From Clostridia bacterium (GTDB taxonomy: Bacteria > Bacillota > Clostridia > Christensenellales > Aristaeellaceae): a stretch of 64,000 nucleotides of DNA. The notes beneath the pieces were generated by a model that made no database searches, was not told where the DNA came from, and saw only the letters and a program-made list of their open reading frames with translations. Shown here piece after piece: positions 1 to 10,424 of this stretch. The stretch lies in the NCBI GenBank assembly GCA_017397895.1, contig JAFQHP010000019.1:34373-98372 (forward strand), in the 5' to 3' direction. Positions within the stretch are counted from its first letter, which is position 1, and each line of letters starts with the position of its first letter. The position numbers and the translations under genes were made by a program.

Positions 1-2
1 GC

Positions 3-410
3 ATTCTGGTATCCAAAGAACGGGCCCGTTTTGTGCAAACCCATCATCAGGAACCCACGCCCAGGGAACTGGCGGAAATTCTGGGGTGGGATCTGTACCG
101 GGTGCTGCAGGCGCTGCAGGCCCATTCCGAAACCATCTCCATAGACCGGCAGGACGAAGACGGCCTGTCCCTTGGGGAAAAACTGCCCCACACCGAAGAA
201 GGCTTTGCCCGGTTTGAAATGCGGGCGGATATGAAAGCCGCTCTGGCCAGGCTGACGGAAAACGAACGGAAGCTGATCCAGCTGCGGTTTGTGCGGCAGT
301 ACTCCCAGCGGCAAACCGCCGAAGAAATGGGCACATCACAAATGCAAATCTCCCGGATGGAAAGACGCATTCTGCTTTTCCTGAAAAAGGAGATGGAAGG
401 AGACACATGA
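3..410 (+). CDS. Sigma-70 family factor, C-terminal part (SigF/SigG/SigB-like), 5' cut by window
   Basis: The frame is open from base 3, so the gene starts before the window. The visible part covers sigma region 3 (REPTPRELAEILG-like segment near bases 45-85, here QEPTPRELAEILGW) and region 4, whose helix-turn-helix reads YSQRQTAEEMGTSQMQISRMERR. This pattern (SQ.Q.A...G.SQ.Q.SR.E) is typical of the SigB/SigF/SigG group rather than of SigA or ECF factors. It would direct RNA polymerase to sporulation or stress promoters. The TGA stop overlaps the ATG of the following sensor kinase (ATGA, 407-410), so the two are translationally coupled. Which sigma factor it is cannot be settled without the N-terminal half and its upstream neighbours. 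Confidence 0.8.
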   Translation: MLVSKERARFVQTHHQEPTPRELAEILGWDLYRVLQALQAHSETISIDRQDEDGLSLGEKLPHTEEGFARFEMRADMKAALARLTENERKLIQLRFVRQYSQRQTAEEMGTSQMQISRMERRILLFLKKEMEGDT

Positions 411-1297
411 AAACCAGGCCGCAATTCAACATCAAAAAAGCCACGCTCTATTCCGTGGTGATCAATGCGTTCCAGATATTGGCCATGCTGGCTCTGGCGG
501 CGTATGTGTTTACCGACGAATTCAACCATGTGCTGCAGGATTCTCTGGGCGACGTGCTGATCCTGATGCTGGCGGTGGTGGTGATCTGGGGGGCGGCGGT
601 GGATATCCGGGACGCGCTGCATGCAAGAAAAATGAATGCTCAGCTCCACGGCCTGGGGGAAACCGTCACCCAGATGACGGATATGAACCTGGCGCTGCGG
701 GCCCAGCGGCACGATTTTCTCAATCATCTGCAGGTGGTATACAGCCTGATGGAGATGGAGGAATTTGACGAGGCCCAAAGCTACATCGGCCAGGTGTACG
801 GCGATATCCAGGCATTGAGCAGGCAGCTGAAAACCGCCTGCGCGCCGCTGAACGCTCTGCTGCGGGCAAAAACCACCGAAGCGGAAGGGAAGGGCATCCG
901 GCTGGAGGTGAAGGTGCTGGCCGCCTGGCAGGACCTTTCCATGCCGGCGTGGGAAATGTGCCGGGTGCTGTCCAACCTGATGGACAACGCCATGGACGCC
1001 CTGAAGGGGAAAAAGGGGGGCTGCATTACCGTCACACTGGCGGAGGATGTGGGCAGGTTCTCCTTTTCTGTTGCCAATAACGGCCCCGTGATTCCCGCCG
1101 AGGCGGCGGAGCGCATTTTTGAAGCGGGCTTTTCCGGCAAGGGCGAAGGCCGGGGCATGGGCCTGCATATTTCCCGGGAGACGCTGCGCAGCCACGGCGG
1201 CGATCTTTCCGTGGCAAGCGATGAAGAAAAAACCGTGTTTTCCGGTTTCGTGAAGAAAACAAAAACCGTTTCGGGAGGAAAAAAACATGATTCGTGA
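407..1297 (+). CDS. Membrane sensor histidine kinase with Spo0B-type dimerisation helix
   Basis: This 296-residue protein has two hydrophobic segments near residues 15-35 and 45-65, then a coiled linker and an H-box RHDFLNHLQVVYSLMEM of the Spo0B/DcuS/CitA type. The ATPase domain keeps an N-box (NLMDNAMDAL), a G1-like box (VANNGPVIP) and a G2 box (GKGEGRGMGLHIS), so unlike Spo0B itself it looks competent as a kinase. No extracellular sensor domain fits between the two membrane helices. It overlaps the sigma factor upstream by 4 nt and pepF downstream by 11 nt. No response regulator is adjacent, so its partner is unknown. A role in sporulation or stress signalling is inferred only from the neighbouring sigma factor. 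Confidence 0.8.
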   Translation: MKTRPQFNIKKATLYSVVINAFQILAMLALAAYVFTDEFNHVLQDSLGDVLILMLAVVVIWGAAVDIRDALHARKMNAQLHGLGETVTQMTDMNLALRAQRHDFLNHLQVVYSLMEMEEFDEAQSYIGQVYGDIQALSRQLKTACAPLNALLRAKTTEAEGKGIRLEVKVLAAWQDLSMPAWEMCRVLSNLMDNAMDALKGKKGGCITVTLAEDVGRFSFSVANNGPVIPAEAAERIFEAGFSGKGEGRGMGLHISRETLRSHGGDLSVASDEEKTVFSGFVKKTKTVSGGKKHDS

Positions 1298-3080
1298 ACC
1301 GAAAAGCCGGCAGGAAATGGACCCGCATTTTATGTGGGACCTGACGGCGCTGTATGAAACAGAAACTGCCTTTGAACAGGATTTTGAAAAGGCCAAGGCT
1401 CAGGCGGAGGAAGTGAAAGGCTGGCAGGGCAGGGTGAAGGAAGACCCCCGGGCCGCCATCCGGTGCCACACCGCCCTGTATGAAACCCTGGAAAGGCTCT
1501 ACACCTACGCCGGGCTGCACCGGGATGAGGATACCGGCGACGAAAAGCGCCAGGCCCTGTCCGCCCGGATGGACAGCCTGATGGTGAAGGCCCAGAGCGA
1601 AACCGCCTTCCTGAACCCGGAGCTTTTGTCCCTGCCGGACGAAGAACTGGAAGAAATGCAGAATGACCCTGACTTTTCCGATTTCAGCGAAATGCTGCGG
1701 CTTTTGCGCCGGGAAAAGAGCCACATCCTGCCGGCGGAGCAGGAGGCCCTGCTTGCCGCCATGGGCGAAGTGATGGACACTGCTGACGATATTTTTTCCA
1801 AGTTCAACGATGTGGATCTGCCCCTGCCCCAGGTGCCGGATGAAGAAGGAAAAATGGTGCAATTGACCCACGGCAATTTCGGGCCTCTTTTGCGCAGCCG
1901 CAAAAGGGATGTTCGCAAGGCCGCCTTTGAAGCCATGAACGGTACCTTCGAAAAATTCCGCAACACGGTTTCCGCCGCCTATGCAGGCAGCGTGAAGGGC
2001 GATGTGTTCATGGCAAGGGCCCGGAAATACGAAAGTGCACGGCAGGCCAGCCTGTATCCGCTGGAGATTCCCGAAAGTGTATACGACAACCTGATCGCAG
2101 AAGTGGAAAACGCCCTGCCTGCCATGGCGGAATATATGCAGATCCGCAAAAAGCGGCTGGGGGTGGAGGAGCTTCACCTGTATGATCTGTACGTGCCCAT
2201 CGTCAGCGATTTTGACATGAAGATGAGCTATCAGGAAGCCTGCGAATTGGTATGCGAAGGGCTGCAGCCCTTGGGAGAAGAATACATTGCCACCCTGCGG
2301 CAGGCCTTTGAAAGCGGCTGGATTGACGTGTATGAAAACAAGGGCAAGCGCTCCGGCGCCTATTCCTGGGGCTGCTACGGCGCTCACCCCTATGTGCTTT
2401 TGAACCATACCGACGATCTGGGCGGCGCCATGACATTGGCCCATGAGCTGGGCCACGCCATGCACTCCTTCTACAGCAACCAGAAGCAGTGCTTCATGAA
2501 GGCGGGCTACAGCCTGTTTGTGGCGGAAGTGGCCTCCACCTGCAACGAAGTGCTTCTGATGCGGCACCTGCTGAAAAAGTTTGAGGGGAACAAGGCGGCC
2601 AAGGCCTTCCTTCTGAACCAGCTGCTGGAGGAATTCCGCACCACCGTGTTCCGGCAGACTATGTTTGCCGCCTTCGAAAAGGAAAGCCACGCCATGTACG
2701 AGCGGGGAGAAGCCCTCACCGGCGACGCCCTCTCCCGGGTATACCTGGCCCTGAACGAAAAGTATTACGGCAGCGGCTGTGTGGTGGACAAGGTGATTGA
2801 AAACGAATGGATGCGCATTCCCCATTTCTACCGCAATTTCTATGTGTACCAGTACGCCACCGGCTTTTCCGCCGCCGTGGCCATTGCCGGGCGCATCCTG
2901 AAATTGGGCGCGCCGGCTGTGGAGGATTACAAGAAGTTCCTGTCCGCCGGGTGCTCCGTGCCGCCCATTGAAGCGCTGAAGTATGCCGGGGTGGACATGG
3001 AACAGCCCACTGCCGTGCAGGAAGCCATGCAGATGTTTGCCGATACCGTGAAACAAATGAAGGAAATGGACGAAGAATAA
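1287..3080 (+). CDS. pepF: Oligoendopeptidase F (M3 family metallopeptidase)
   Basis: This 597-residue protein has the size and layout of PepF. Its zinc site HELGHAMHS starts at about residue 386 (bases 2442-2456), preceded by the typical ALAHE-like TLAHE context, and a downstream AEVASTCNE segment supplies the third zinc ligand. It has no signal peptide, so it acts in the cytoplasm, cutting short peptides taken up by the cell or released during protein turnover. The ATG at 1287 is preceded by GGAGG at 1274-1278 and lies inside the end of the kinase gene. The HIT gene follows 18 bp after the stop, so the two may be co-transcribed. Confidence 0.95.
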   Translation: MIREPKSRQEMDPHFMWDLTALYETETAFEQDFEKAKAQAEEVKGWQGRVKEDPRAAIRCHTALYETLERLYTYAGLHRDEDTGDEKRQALSARMDSLMVKAQSETAFLNPELLSLPDEELEEMQNDPDFSDFSEMLRLLRREKSHILPAEQEALLAAMGEVMDTADDIFSKFNDVDLPLPQVPDEEGKMVQLTHGNFGPLLRSRKRDVRKAAFEAMNGTFEKFRNTVSAAYAGSVKGDVFMARARKYESARQASLYPLEIPESVYDNLIAEVENALPAMAEYMQIRKKRLGVEELHLYDLYVPIVSDFDMKMSYQEACELVCEGLQPLGEEYIATLRQAFESGWIDVYENKGKRSGAYSWGCYGAHPYVLLNHTDDLGGAMTLAHELGHAMHSFYSNQKQCFMKAGYSLFVAEVASTCNEVLLMRHLLKKFEGNKAAKAFLLNQLLEEFRTTVFRQTMFAAFEKESHAMYERGEALTGDALSRVYLALNEKYYGSGCVVDKVIENEWMRIPHFYRNFYVYQYATGFSAAVAIAGRILKLGAPAVEDYKKFLSAGCSVPPIEALKYAGVDMEQPTAVQEAMQMFADTVKQMKEMDEE

Positions 3081-3098
3081 ACAAAGGAGCGATTGAAA

Positions 3099-3440
3099 AT
3101 GGAAAACTGCCTGTTCTGCAAGATTATCAAGGGAGATATTCCCTCTGCCAAGGTGTATGAGGATGAATACTGCTATGCCTTCCGGGATATCAATCCCCAG
3201 GCTCCGGTGCATATCCTGCTGGTGCCCAAAATGCACGTGGCCAACATGAGCGAAGCGGCCCTTTTGCCAAAGGATGCCCAGGCTGCCCTGTTTGCCGCCA
3301 TCGGCAAAATTGCTGCCCGGGAGAAGCTGGAAAACGGGTACCGGGTGGTGTCCAATTGCGGCCCGGACGCCTGCCAGAGTGTGCACCATCTGCACATCCA
3401 TATCCTCGGCGGTAAGCAGATGACGGAAGCCATGGCGTAA
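3099..3440 (+). CDS. HIT family nucleotide-binding protein (HinT-like)
   Basis: This 113-residue protein carries the histidine triad HHLHIHILGG near its C-terminus and the N-terminal CLFCKIIKGDIPS block usual in bacterial HinT/PKCI homologues. The family hydrolyses purine nucleoside phosphoramidates such as AMP-lysine; the cellular substrate is unknown. A longer frame can start at a TTG at 3093, but the AAAGGAG at 3083-3089 is correctly spaced (9 nt) from the ATG at 3099 and only 3 nt from the TTG, so I use the ATG. The gene sits between pepF and the separate rpsU transcription unit. No clear terminator follows it. Confidence 0.93.
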   Translation: MENCLFCKIIKGDIPSAKVYEDEYCYAFRDINPQAPVHILLVPKMHVANMSEAALLPKDAQAALFAAIGKIAAREKLENGYRVVSNCGPDACQSVHHLHIHILGGKQMTEAMA

Positions 3441-3505
3441 TTGGGAGAATATTTTCCACATTTTCTGAAGGAAATGTAAATTCGAAAAAAGTATCAAAAA
3501 ATCTG

Positions 3506-3534
3506 TTGACGCACAAAAAGGAAAGCGTTATAAT
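3506..3534 (+). promoter_or_regulatory. Sigma-A type promoter of rpsU
   Basis: The -35 is TTGACG (3506-3511) and the -10 is TATAAT (3529-3534), with a 17-bp spacer. The start point would be near 3541, leaving a leader of about 87 nt before the rpsU start. Confidence 0.85.
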
Positions 3535-3570
3535 AAACCCACGGTCGCCATTCGCCCTAAGATCGGCGTA

Positions 3571-3591
3571 GACGCCGGAGAGTTCGGCGTC
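3571..3591 (+). promoter_or_regulatory. Hairpin in the rpsU 5' leader
   Basis: GACGCCG (3571-3577) and CGGCGTC (3585-3591) form a perfect 7-bp stem with a 7-nt loop inside the leader. The structure has no U-run, so it is not an obvious terminator. It could serve in mRNA stability or in S21 autoregulation; that is inference. Confidence 0.45.
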
Positions 3592-3627
3592 GTATCCAGG
3601 CGAGATGTGCGAAGGGAGGGAAAACAA

Positions 3628-3801
3628 GTGTCTGAAGTCCATGTCAACAAAAACGAGTCTTTGGAGTCTGCTCTGAAGCGTTTTAAGCGTCAGTGCGCGC
3701 GTGCTGGTGTGCTGGCTGAAGTTCGCAAGCGTGAACACTACGAAAAGCCCAGCGTGAAGCGTAAGAAGAAGGCGGAAGCTGCTCGCAAGCGCAAGTATTG
3801 A
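3628..3801 (+). CDS. rpsU: 30S ribosomal protein bS21
   Basis: The 57-residue product reads [20 protein letters not shown] and ends in a lysine/arginine-rich tail, which is the standard bS21 sequence and length. bS21 binds the 30S platform near the anti-Shine-Dalgarno region and helps initiation. The start is GTG at 3628, preceded by GGGAGG (3614-3619) at good spacing; an upstream in-frame start at 3607 would add non-conserved residues and lacks a ribosome site. The gene has its own strong promoter and a terminator just after the stop, so it is a single-gene unit. Confidence 0.97.
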   Translation: MSEVHVNKNESLESALKRFKRQCARAGVLAEVRKREHYEKPSVKRKKKAEAARKRKY

Positions 3802-3813
3802 TCTGCCTGACGG

Positions 3814-3851
3814 AAAGCCCGGTTCATCCTTATGGATGGGCCGGGCTTTTG
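3814..3851 (+). terminator. Rho-independent terminator after rpsU
   Basis: AAAGCCCGG (3814-3822) pairs with CCGGGCTTT followed by further T, with a stretch including GGAT and ATCC elements in the loop. Confidence 0.85.
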
Positions 3852-3920
3852 CGTGGAGCGGGTGCTATCTGTCGTTGATGAAGACAACCGTGTCACTTGG
3901 GTGCAGGCACTGCCTGAACA

Positions 3921-4428
3921 GAGCAGGGGGCTCCTCGCCCCCTGTACCCCCACGCCAGGGCCATCGGCCCTGGACCCAATCCGCGAAGTGGCTGTGTGAA
4001 TGAACAAGCTGTTTCCGCGTGAAACTTGGGGAACAAAACGATATATGCCCACGGGCGCAATGAAAACGAAAAAAGAGCGGTTGAGAGAACGAATTCTCTC
4101 ACCGCTTCTTTTTATCGTTTTCCCCGGATGCCCTTGGCATCCGGCCGGCGGTGTAAACACCGCCCAGCCCGTGGGTGTGGCGGTGCCACTTCCAACCCGC
4201 AATGGAGCAATCGGCATTTGCAAACGGGTTTGTGCGTGGCGGCGGTGCCGCAGCCATTTCGCAATATTGCAATCGTTTATTGCAATCAGGTTTCTGCGTG
4301 GTGCAGGCAATCCCTCCGCCAGCCTGCGGCTGCCACCTCCCTTTCACAAGGGAGGCTTTTTCATATTCCTCAAGCTGCAGCGGGAAACTGTTTGTTCGCC
4401 CGGCCAATCACTTCCGCAGAATGGGTCA
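3921..4428 (+). repeat. Large modular inverted repeat, copy R1
   Basis: This copy fills the space between rpsU (plus) and the GH10 gene (minus). From left to right it has a hairpin at 3924-3944 (CAGGGGGC/GCCCCCTG), a terminal unit with hairpin CCAGGGCC-ATC-GGCCCTGG (3955-3973) followed by an ACCCAATCCGCGAAGTGG block and AACAAGCTGTTTCCGC, the folded core (4048-4175), a segment with hairpin CCTCCCTT/AAGGGAGG (4336-4355), and an inverted terminal unit (about 4375-4428). The right unit is an imperfect reverse complement of the left unit, so the whole element is one giant palindrome. The TGA stop of the xylanase (4426-4428) lies within its last bases. The 3852-3920 stretch before it holds nothing I recognise. 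Confidence 0.85.
4048..4175 (+). repeat. Folded core of repeat R1 (inner stem type I)
   Basis: Outer arms CCCACGGGC (4048-4056) and GCCCGTGGG (4167-4175) close a junction of three hairpins. The first is long: AAAACGA/TCGTTTT (4063-4069, 4115-4121) stacked on AGCGG-TGAGAGAA/TTCTCTCACCGCT (4076-4089, 4094-4106). The second is GGATGCC/GGCATCC (4126-4142) and the third GGCGGTG/CACCGCC (4147-4164). Confidence 0.85.
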
Positions 4429-5568
4429 GGGCTTCAGGGCGTCGTGGACGGCATAGAAGGATTTTTTCAGCTGATGGTTTTCGTCGATCAGGCCGCAGTA
4501 GGGGCCGTTCATGCGGTATCCGTAGCCCTGGATATCGGGATGATCCTGCATGCCCCAGACAGCCACACAGGTGAGCGGGCGTTCGGTTTCGGTATTGACG
4601 GAGGCGAACATCCGGAACAGCTTACCGCAGAAATCGGCATGCTTTTCCATCATTTCCGGGGTGTTTTCATAATTGCGCACGGCCATTTCGGTCAGGTGTA
4701 CTTCCAGGCCGGGGGCGGCGTACATCCGGATGGCCTTTTCGATATCGGGGATATCCTTTTCATCCATGCAGCCCTGCTGCTTGCCGTAGCCGCCGATATA
4801 GCCCTGCATGCCCACGCCGTCGCACAGCTTGCGGTATTGGCCGGCGGCGTCCCTGGCGTAATGATTGATGGAATGGACCAGTTGGATGGCGGCGTCCCGC
4901 TTCCAGGGGTAGTACATATTATAATCGTTATAGAACAGCTTGATATCCGCGCCAAGCTTTTCCACGGCTTCTTTGGCGCAGAGGAAGGCAAACTCCACAT
5001 AATCGTTGCCCAGGTGAGTTTTGAAGAGGTTATCCACGCCGCCCCGGATGGTGCGGATATGGCGGGCGTCGCTTCCGTCCCATTCGTCGGGATGATCGCC
5101 GATGGCTTCGTTCACCACGTCCCAGCAGTAAATGGTGCCGGGGAAGGTTTCTTCAAAATGGGTGACCACCTGATGGATGTAATATCGGGTGCGCAGGCGC
5201 ATGGTTTCCCTGTCGGCGTAGGGCTTTTCGGGATCATAATCCCGGCGGAAAAACCAGTCCGTCATATAGGCGTCCCACACCAGCACATGGCCCCGCACCC
5301 GGATATTGTTTTCCCGGGCCCAGCGGATCATCATGTCTGCGGTGCGGTAGTTCATCACCGGCATGCCGTCGGGGCTGGAAAGGGAAGCGGCGTGGTCCAG
5401 CAGGGAATAGGCCTTGGTTTCGTTGGCGCAGGTGACGGAATTGAAATGGGCCTTGAGGTAGGAAAGATAGGCTTCGTTTTTCATGGACCAGGGGGAATAG
5501 ACAGCGCCCATTTTGAAGCCGTGCTTTTCGGCCAGGGCGTAAAGGGGCGTGAGGGATTGAGAGTGCAT
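4426..5568 (-). CDS. GH10 family endo-1,4-beta-xylanase, cytoplasmic
   Basis: This 380-residue protein is a single GH10 barrel. It has the RGHVLVWDAYMTDWFF segment (usually RGHTLVWH.Q.P.W), the acid/base glutamate E154 in WDVVNEAIGD and the nucleophile E294 in LTEMAVR. No signal peptide, carbohydrate-binding module or anchor is present, so it probably cuts imported xylo-oligosaccharides inside the cell. The ATG at 5568 has AAGGAG upstream on the minus strand. It lies 19 bp downstream of the HAD gene, so the two form an operon. Its stop codon falls within repeat R1. The last residues (DALKP) are close to the repeat edge and may have been altered by its insertion. Confidence 0.93.
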   Translation of the reverse strand: MHSQSLTPLYALAEKHGFKMGAVYSPWSMKNEAYLSYLKAHFNSVTCANETKAYSLLDHAASLSSPDGMPVMNYRTADMMIRWARENNIRVRGHVLVWDAYMTDWFFRRDYDPEKPYADRETMRLRTRYYIHQVVTHFEETFPGTIYCWDVVNEAIGDHPDEWDGSDARHIRTIRGGVDNLFKTHLGNDYVEFAFLCAKEAVEKLGADIKLFYNDYNMYYPWKRDAAIQLVHSINHYARDAAGQYRKLCDGVGMQGYIGGYGKQQGCMDEKDIPDIEKAIRMYAAPGLEVHLTEMAVRNYENTPEMMEKHADFCGKLFRMFASVNTETERPLTCVAVWGMQDHPDIQGYGYRMNGPYCGLIDENHQLKKSFYAVHDALKP

Positions 5569-5587
5569 AGGAAAAATCTCCTTTTGT

Positions 5588-6241
5588 TTATTGCCAGTGT
5601 ACCCGGGGCAGGGTGGGCGCGGCCTTGATGAGCCTGTGCTTTCCGTTTACGATGATGGGGCTTCCCACCAGCTGCAGGACAGGCAGGTCGCTTTTGCTGT
5701 CCCCATAGGCACAGGAGGCATTATAATCCACCCTGTTGTCTTTATCCAGTTCTTTTTCTTTCAGGTATTGCTGCAAAAGCTGCAGCTTGTTTTCGCCCTT
5801 GCAGTTTTCCACCACGTTTGCCCCTTCGTCCAGCCGGGTGCAGATGAGGCCGTCCGTGTTCAGGGCAGCGGCCACGTGCTGCATATAGTTTTCCGTGGAG
5901 GCGGAAAGGAGCAGCACATGGTAGCCCTCCTGCTTTCTGGCGTCCAGGGCGGCCCGGCCCATTTTGTAGATGCGGGGCAGCAGCACTTCATCCACAAAGG
6001 TTTTGTCCAGCGCAAGCTGTTTTTCCCTGGGCAGGGAAGCGTAGAATTTCAGAGCGAAGGATTTGTATTGGCTGTCGGACAGGATGTGCATTGCCCACAG
6101 GGGTGCACGCAAAAGAATGCCCAGGAAATGCGGGGCTGTCATGGCCTTCAGCCGCTTTGCCAGCAGGATGTAGGAAATGATGCTGTCCCCTTTGATGAGG
6201 GTACCGTCAAAATCGAAAATTGCAAGCTTTACAGGTTCCAT
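5588..6241 (-). CDS. HAD-IB family phosphatase (SerB-like)
   Basis: The 217-residue protein starts KLAIFDFDGTL, giving nucleophile D10 and acid D12 (motif I). It has LLLSASTENYMQHVA as motif II and YGDSKSDLPVL as motif III. An alpha-helical cap lies between motifs I and II, as in subclass IB enzymes that include phosphoserine phosphatase and many proteins of unknown substrate. The longer open frame upstream is noise; the ATG at 6241 has GGAG at the right distance. It is the first gene of a two-gene unit with the GH10 gene, and follows the M32 peptidase after a probable terminator. The physiological substrate cannot be told from sequence. Confidence 0.85.
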   Translation of the reverse strand: MEPVKLAIFDFDGTLIKGDSIISYILLAKRLKAMTAPHFLGILLRAPLWAMHILSDSQYKSFALKFYASLPREKQLALDKTFVDEVLLPRIYKMGRAALDARKQEGYHVLLLSASTENYMQHVAAALNTDGLICTRLDEGANVVENCKGENKLQLLQQYLKEKELDKDNRVDYNASCAYGDSKSDLPVLQLVGSPIIVNGKHRLIKAAPTLPRVHWQ

Positions 6242-6260
6242 ATCTTCTCCCGTGTGAAAA

Positions 6261-6282
6261 CACCGCCGATTTGCCGGCGGTG
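6261..6282 (-). terminator. Hairpin between M32 gene and HAD gene
   Basis: CACCGCCG (6261-6268) and CGGCGGTG (6275-6282) form an 8-bp stem. On the minus strand it is followed by TTTTC, so it may end the M32 transcript weakly. On the plus strand seven T follow a few bases later, but no plus-strand gene ends here. Confidence 0.6.
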
Positions 6283-6293
6283 TGATGGTTTTT

Positions 6294-7799
6294 TTACAGG
6301 CGGTACAGGTCGGAATATTTCCGCTCCAGGTAATCGGTGTAGGCAGCGGGGTCAAAGGGCGCATCCAGCGCCATTTCCAACAGCTTCTTGGGGGGATAGA
6401 GGCTGCCGTGCTTCCAGATATGCTCCCTGTTCCAGTCGTTGATGGGCTGCAGCTTACCTTCCTTGAGGCAGGTATCCACGTCCACGGTTTCCCGCATTTT
6501 GTTGAGCAATTGCACCCCGTAGGCGCTGCCCAGGGCATAGCTGGGGAAATAGCCGATGGCGCCGCCGGACCAGTGGCTGTCCTGCAGAACGCCGCGGGCG
6601 TCGTCCGGCACGGTGACCCCCAGGTATTCCTTGTACAGCCGGTTCCATTCTTTGGGCAAATCATGCACGGAAAGCTTGCCGCACATCACTTTCTTTTCCA
6701 GTTCATAGCGGATCATCACGTGCAGGCAGTAGGTCACTTCGTCGGCATCTACCCGGATGAGGGAGGGCTGCACCCTATTCACAGCCCGGTAAATATCTTC
6801 GGCCCCCACGCCCTGCATCTGCAGGGGGAAGATGCTTTGCATGATGGGGAAAATGTGCCAGATGAAGGCGCGGCTGCGGCCCAGCAGGTTTTCATAGAAG
6901 CGGCTCTGGCTTTCATGGATGCCCATGGATACGCCGCCGTCAAGAACGGTGTAGGCCAGGTCGTCGGCGCTGCCGGTATCGTAGAGGGCATGGCCGCCTT
7001 CGTGGATGACGGAGTACATGGAAGAGGCCACGTTGTTTGGGATATAGTGGGTGGTGATGCGGGTGTCGAAATGGGAGCCCAGGGAGGTGGTGAAGGGATG
7101 CTCGGTGGTGGCGATGGTGACGTGGCTGCGGTCCAGCCCCAGAACCTCCATCAGTTTATCGGAGAAAAGGGCCTGCTTATGCTCCGGGAAATTGCCAAAG
7201 AGGCAGGTATCGTCCAGGTAATTCTGCTTCTGGCGGATTTTCTGGATGAGGGGCACCAGGCGGCTGCGCAGCGTTGCAAAAAACACGTCGCACTGGCTCA
7301 TGGTGAGGCCGTCCTCATATTCGTTCAGCCAGTAATCGTAGGGCTCCATGTCCGGAGCGCAGTACCGGGCAAAGCGGATGTTGGTTTCGAAGATTTTTTC
7401 CAGGAAGGGCTCAAACAGGGGAAAATCGCTCTTTTCCTTGGCGGTGTGCCAGGCATCGTCCGCCTCTACCAGCAGTTCCTGGTAGGCCACATATTCCTCC
7501 ATGGGAATTTTCTGCATCTGGCGGATGGAACGCAAAAGCAGGAACACCATGCGCTGTTCCTTTTCCGTCAGGTTTTCCTTTTCTGCGTCCAGGTATTCAA
7601 GAAGCTGCACCGTTTCTTCCCCGGTGGACAGCTTATAGTGTTCTTCGCTCAAAATGGACAAAGTGCGGCCGCGGTTTTGGGCAGTGCCCTTGGGGGCGGC
7701 AGTGGAGCCATCGTAGTAGATCAGGCCCATGGCATGATCAAAGGCGCTCATTTTCGCCTGCAGTTTCATGAGCTGTTCCCGGGCTTGATGGAGCTGCAT
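6294..7799 (-). CDS. M32 family metallocarboxypeptidase (Taq carboxypeptidase type)
   Basis: This 501-residue protein matches the M32 carboxypeptidase family in length and in its zinc site HEGGHALYDTG (H266-E-G-G-H270). It also has the DTRITTHY segment and a C-terminal GGAIGYFPSYALGSAYG block typical of the family. These enzymes remove C-terminal residues from peptides in the cytoplasm; no signal peptide is present. The frame extends to a GTG at 7805, but GAGGAA is only 2 nt from it and 8 nt from the ATG at 7799, so I use the ATG. It is divergent from leuS. With pepF upstream it makes a second cytoplasmic peptide-degrading enzyme in the region. Confidence 0.93.
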   Translation of the reverse strand: MQLHQAREQLMKLQAKMSAFDHAMGLIYYDGSTAAPKGTAQNRGRTLSILSEEHYKLSTGEETVQLLEYLDAEKENLTEKEQRMVFLLLRSIRQMQKIPMEEYVAYQELLVEADDAWHTAKEKSDFPLFEPFLEKIFETNIRFARYCAPDMEPYDYWLNEYEDGLTMSQCDVFFATLRSRLVPLIQKIRQKQNYLDDTCLFGNFPEHKQALFSDKLMEVLGLDRSHVTIATTEHPFTTSLGSHFDTRITTHYIPNNVASSMYSVIHEGGHALYDTGSADDLAYTVLDGGVSMGIHESQSRFYENLLGRSRAFIWHIFPIMQSIFPLQMQGVGAEDIYRAVNRVQPSLIRVDADEVTYCLHVMIRYELEKKVMCGKLSVHDLPKEWNRLYKEYLGVTVPDDARGVLQDSHWSGGAIGYFPSYALGSAYGVQLLNKMRETVDVDTCLKEGKLQPINDWNREHIWKHGSLYPPKKLLEMALDAPFDPAAYTDYLERKYSDLYRL

Positions 7800-7934
7800 A
7801 TACACTTCCTCGCTTTCAGCGCTTGTTTTCTTTATTCTAACACAAAGAAACGGGATTTGCTACTATCTTTTGGTTTTTTTGCCGAAAAATACATTTTTCC
7901 GGGCCTTCCTTTCTCGGGGAAAGGGCGAAAACCC

Positions 7935-7962
7935 TTTACAAATCAAGGGTTTGTGGTATAAT
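7935..7962 (+). promoter_or_regulatory. Promoter of leuS
   Basis: TTTACA (7935-7940) and TATAAT (7957-7962) are separated by 16 bp. The leader before the leuS start is only about 25-30 nt, too short for a T-box. Confidence 0.8.
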
Positions 7963-7995
7963 TATACCCATCGTTTATCAAAGGAGGCATGTTTC

Positions 7996-10410
<2,415 letters not shown>

Positions 10411-10424
10411 GGGGACAGAGCGTT

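Noticed and set aside
4000..5628. Plus-strand open frame of 542 codons running through repeat R1 and opposite the GH10 gene
   Set aside because: Its N-terminal part is repeat sequence and the rest is antisense to a clear xylanase.
5588..6664. Longer 358-codon start of the HAD phosphatase
   Set aside because: The added N-terminal part is antisense-like noise overlapping the M32 gene; the ATG at 6241 has a good ribosome site and begins just before the DxD motif.
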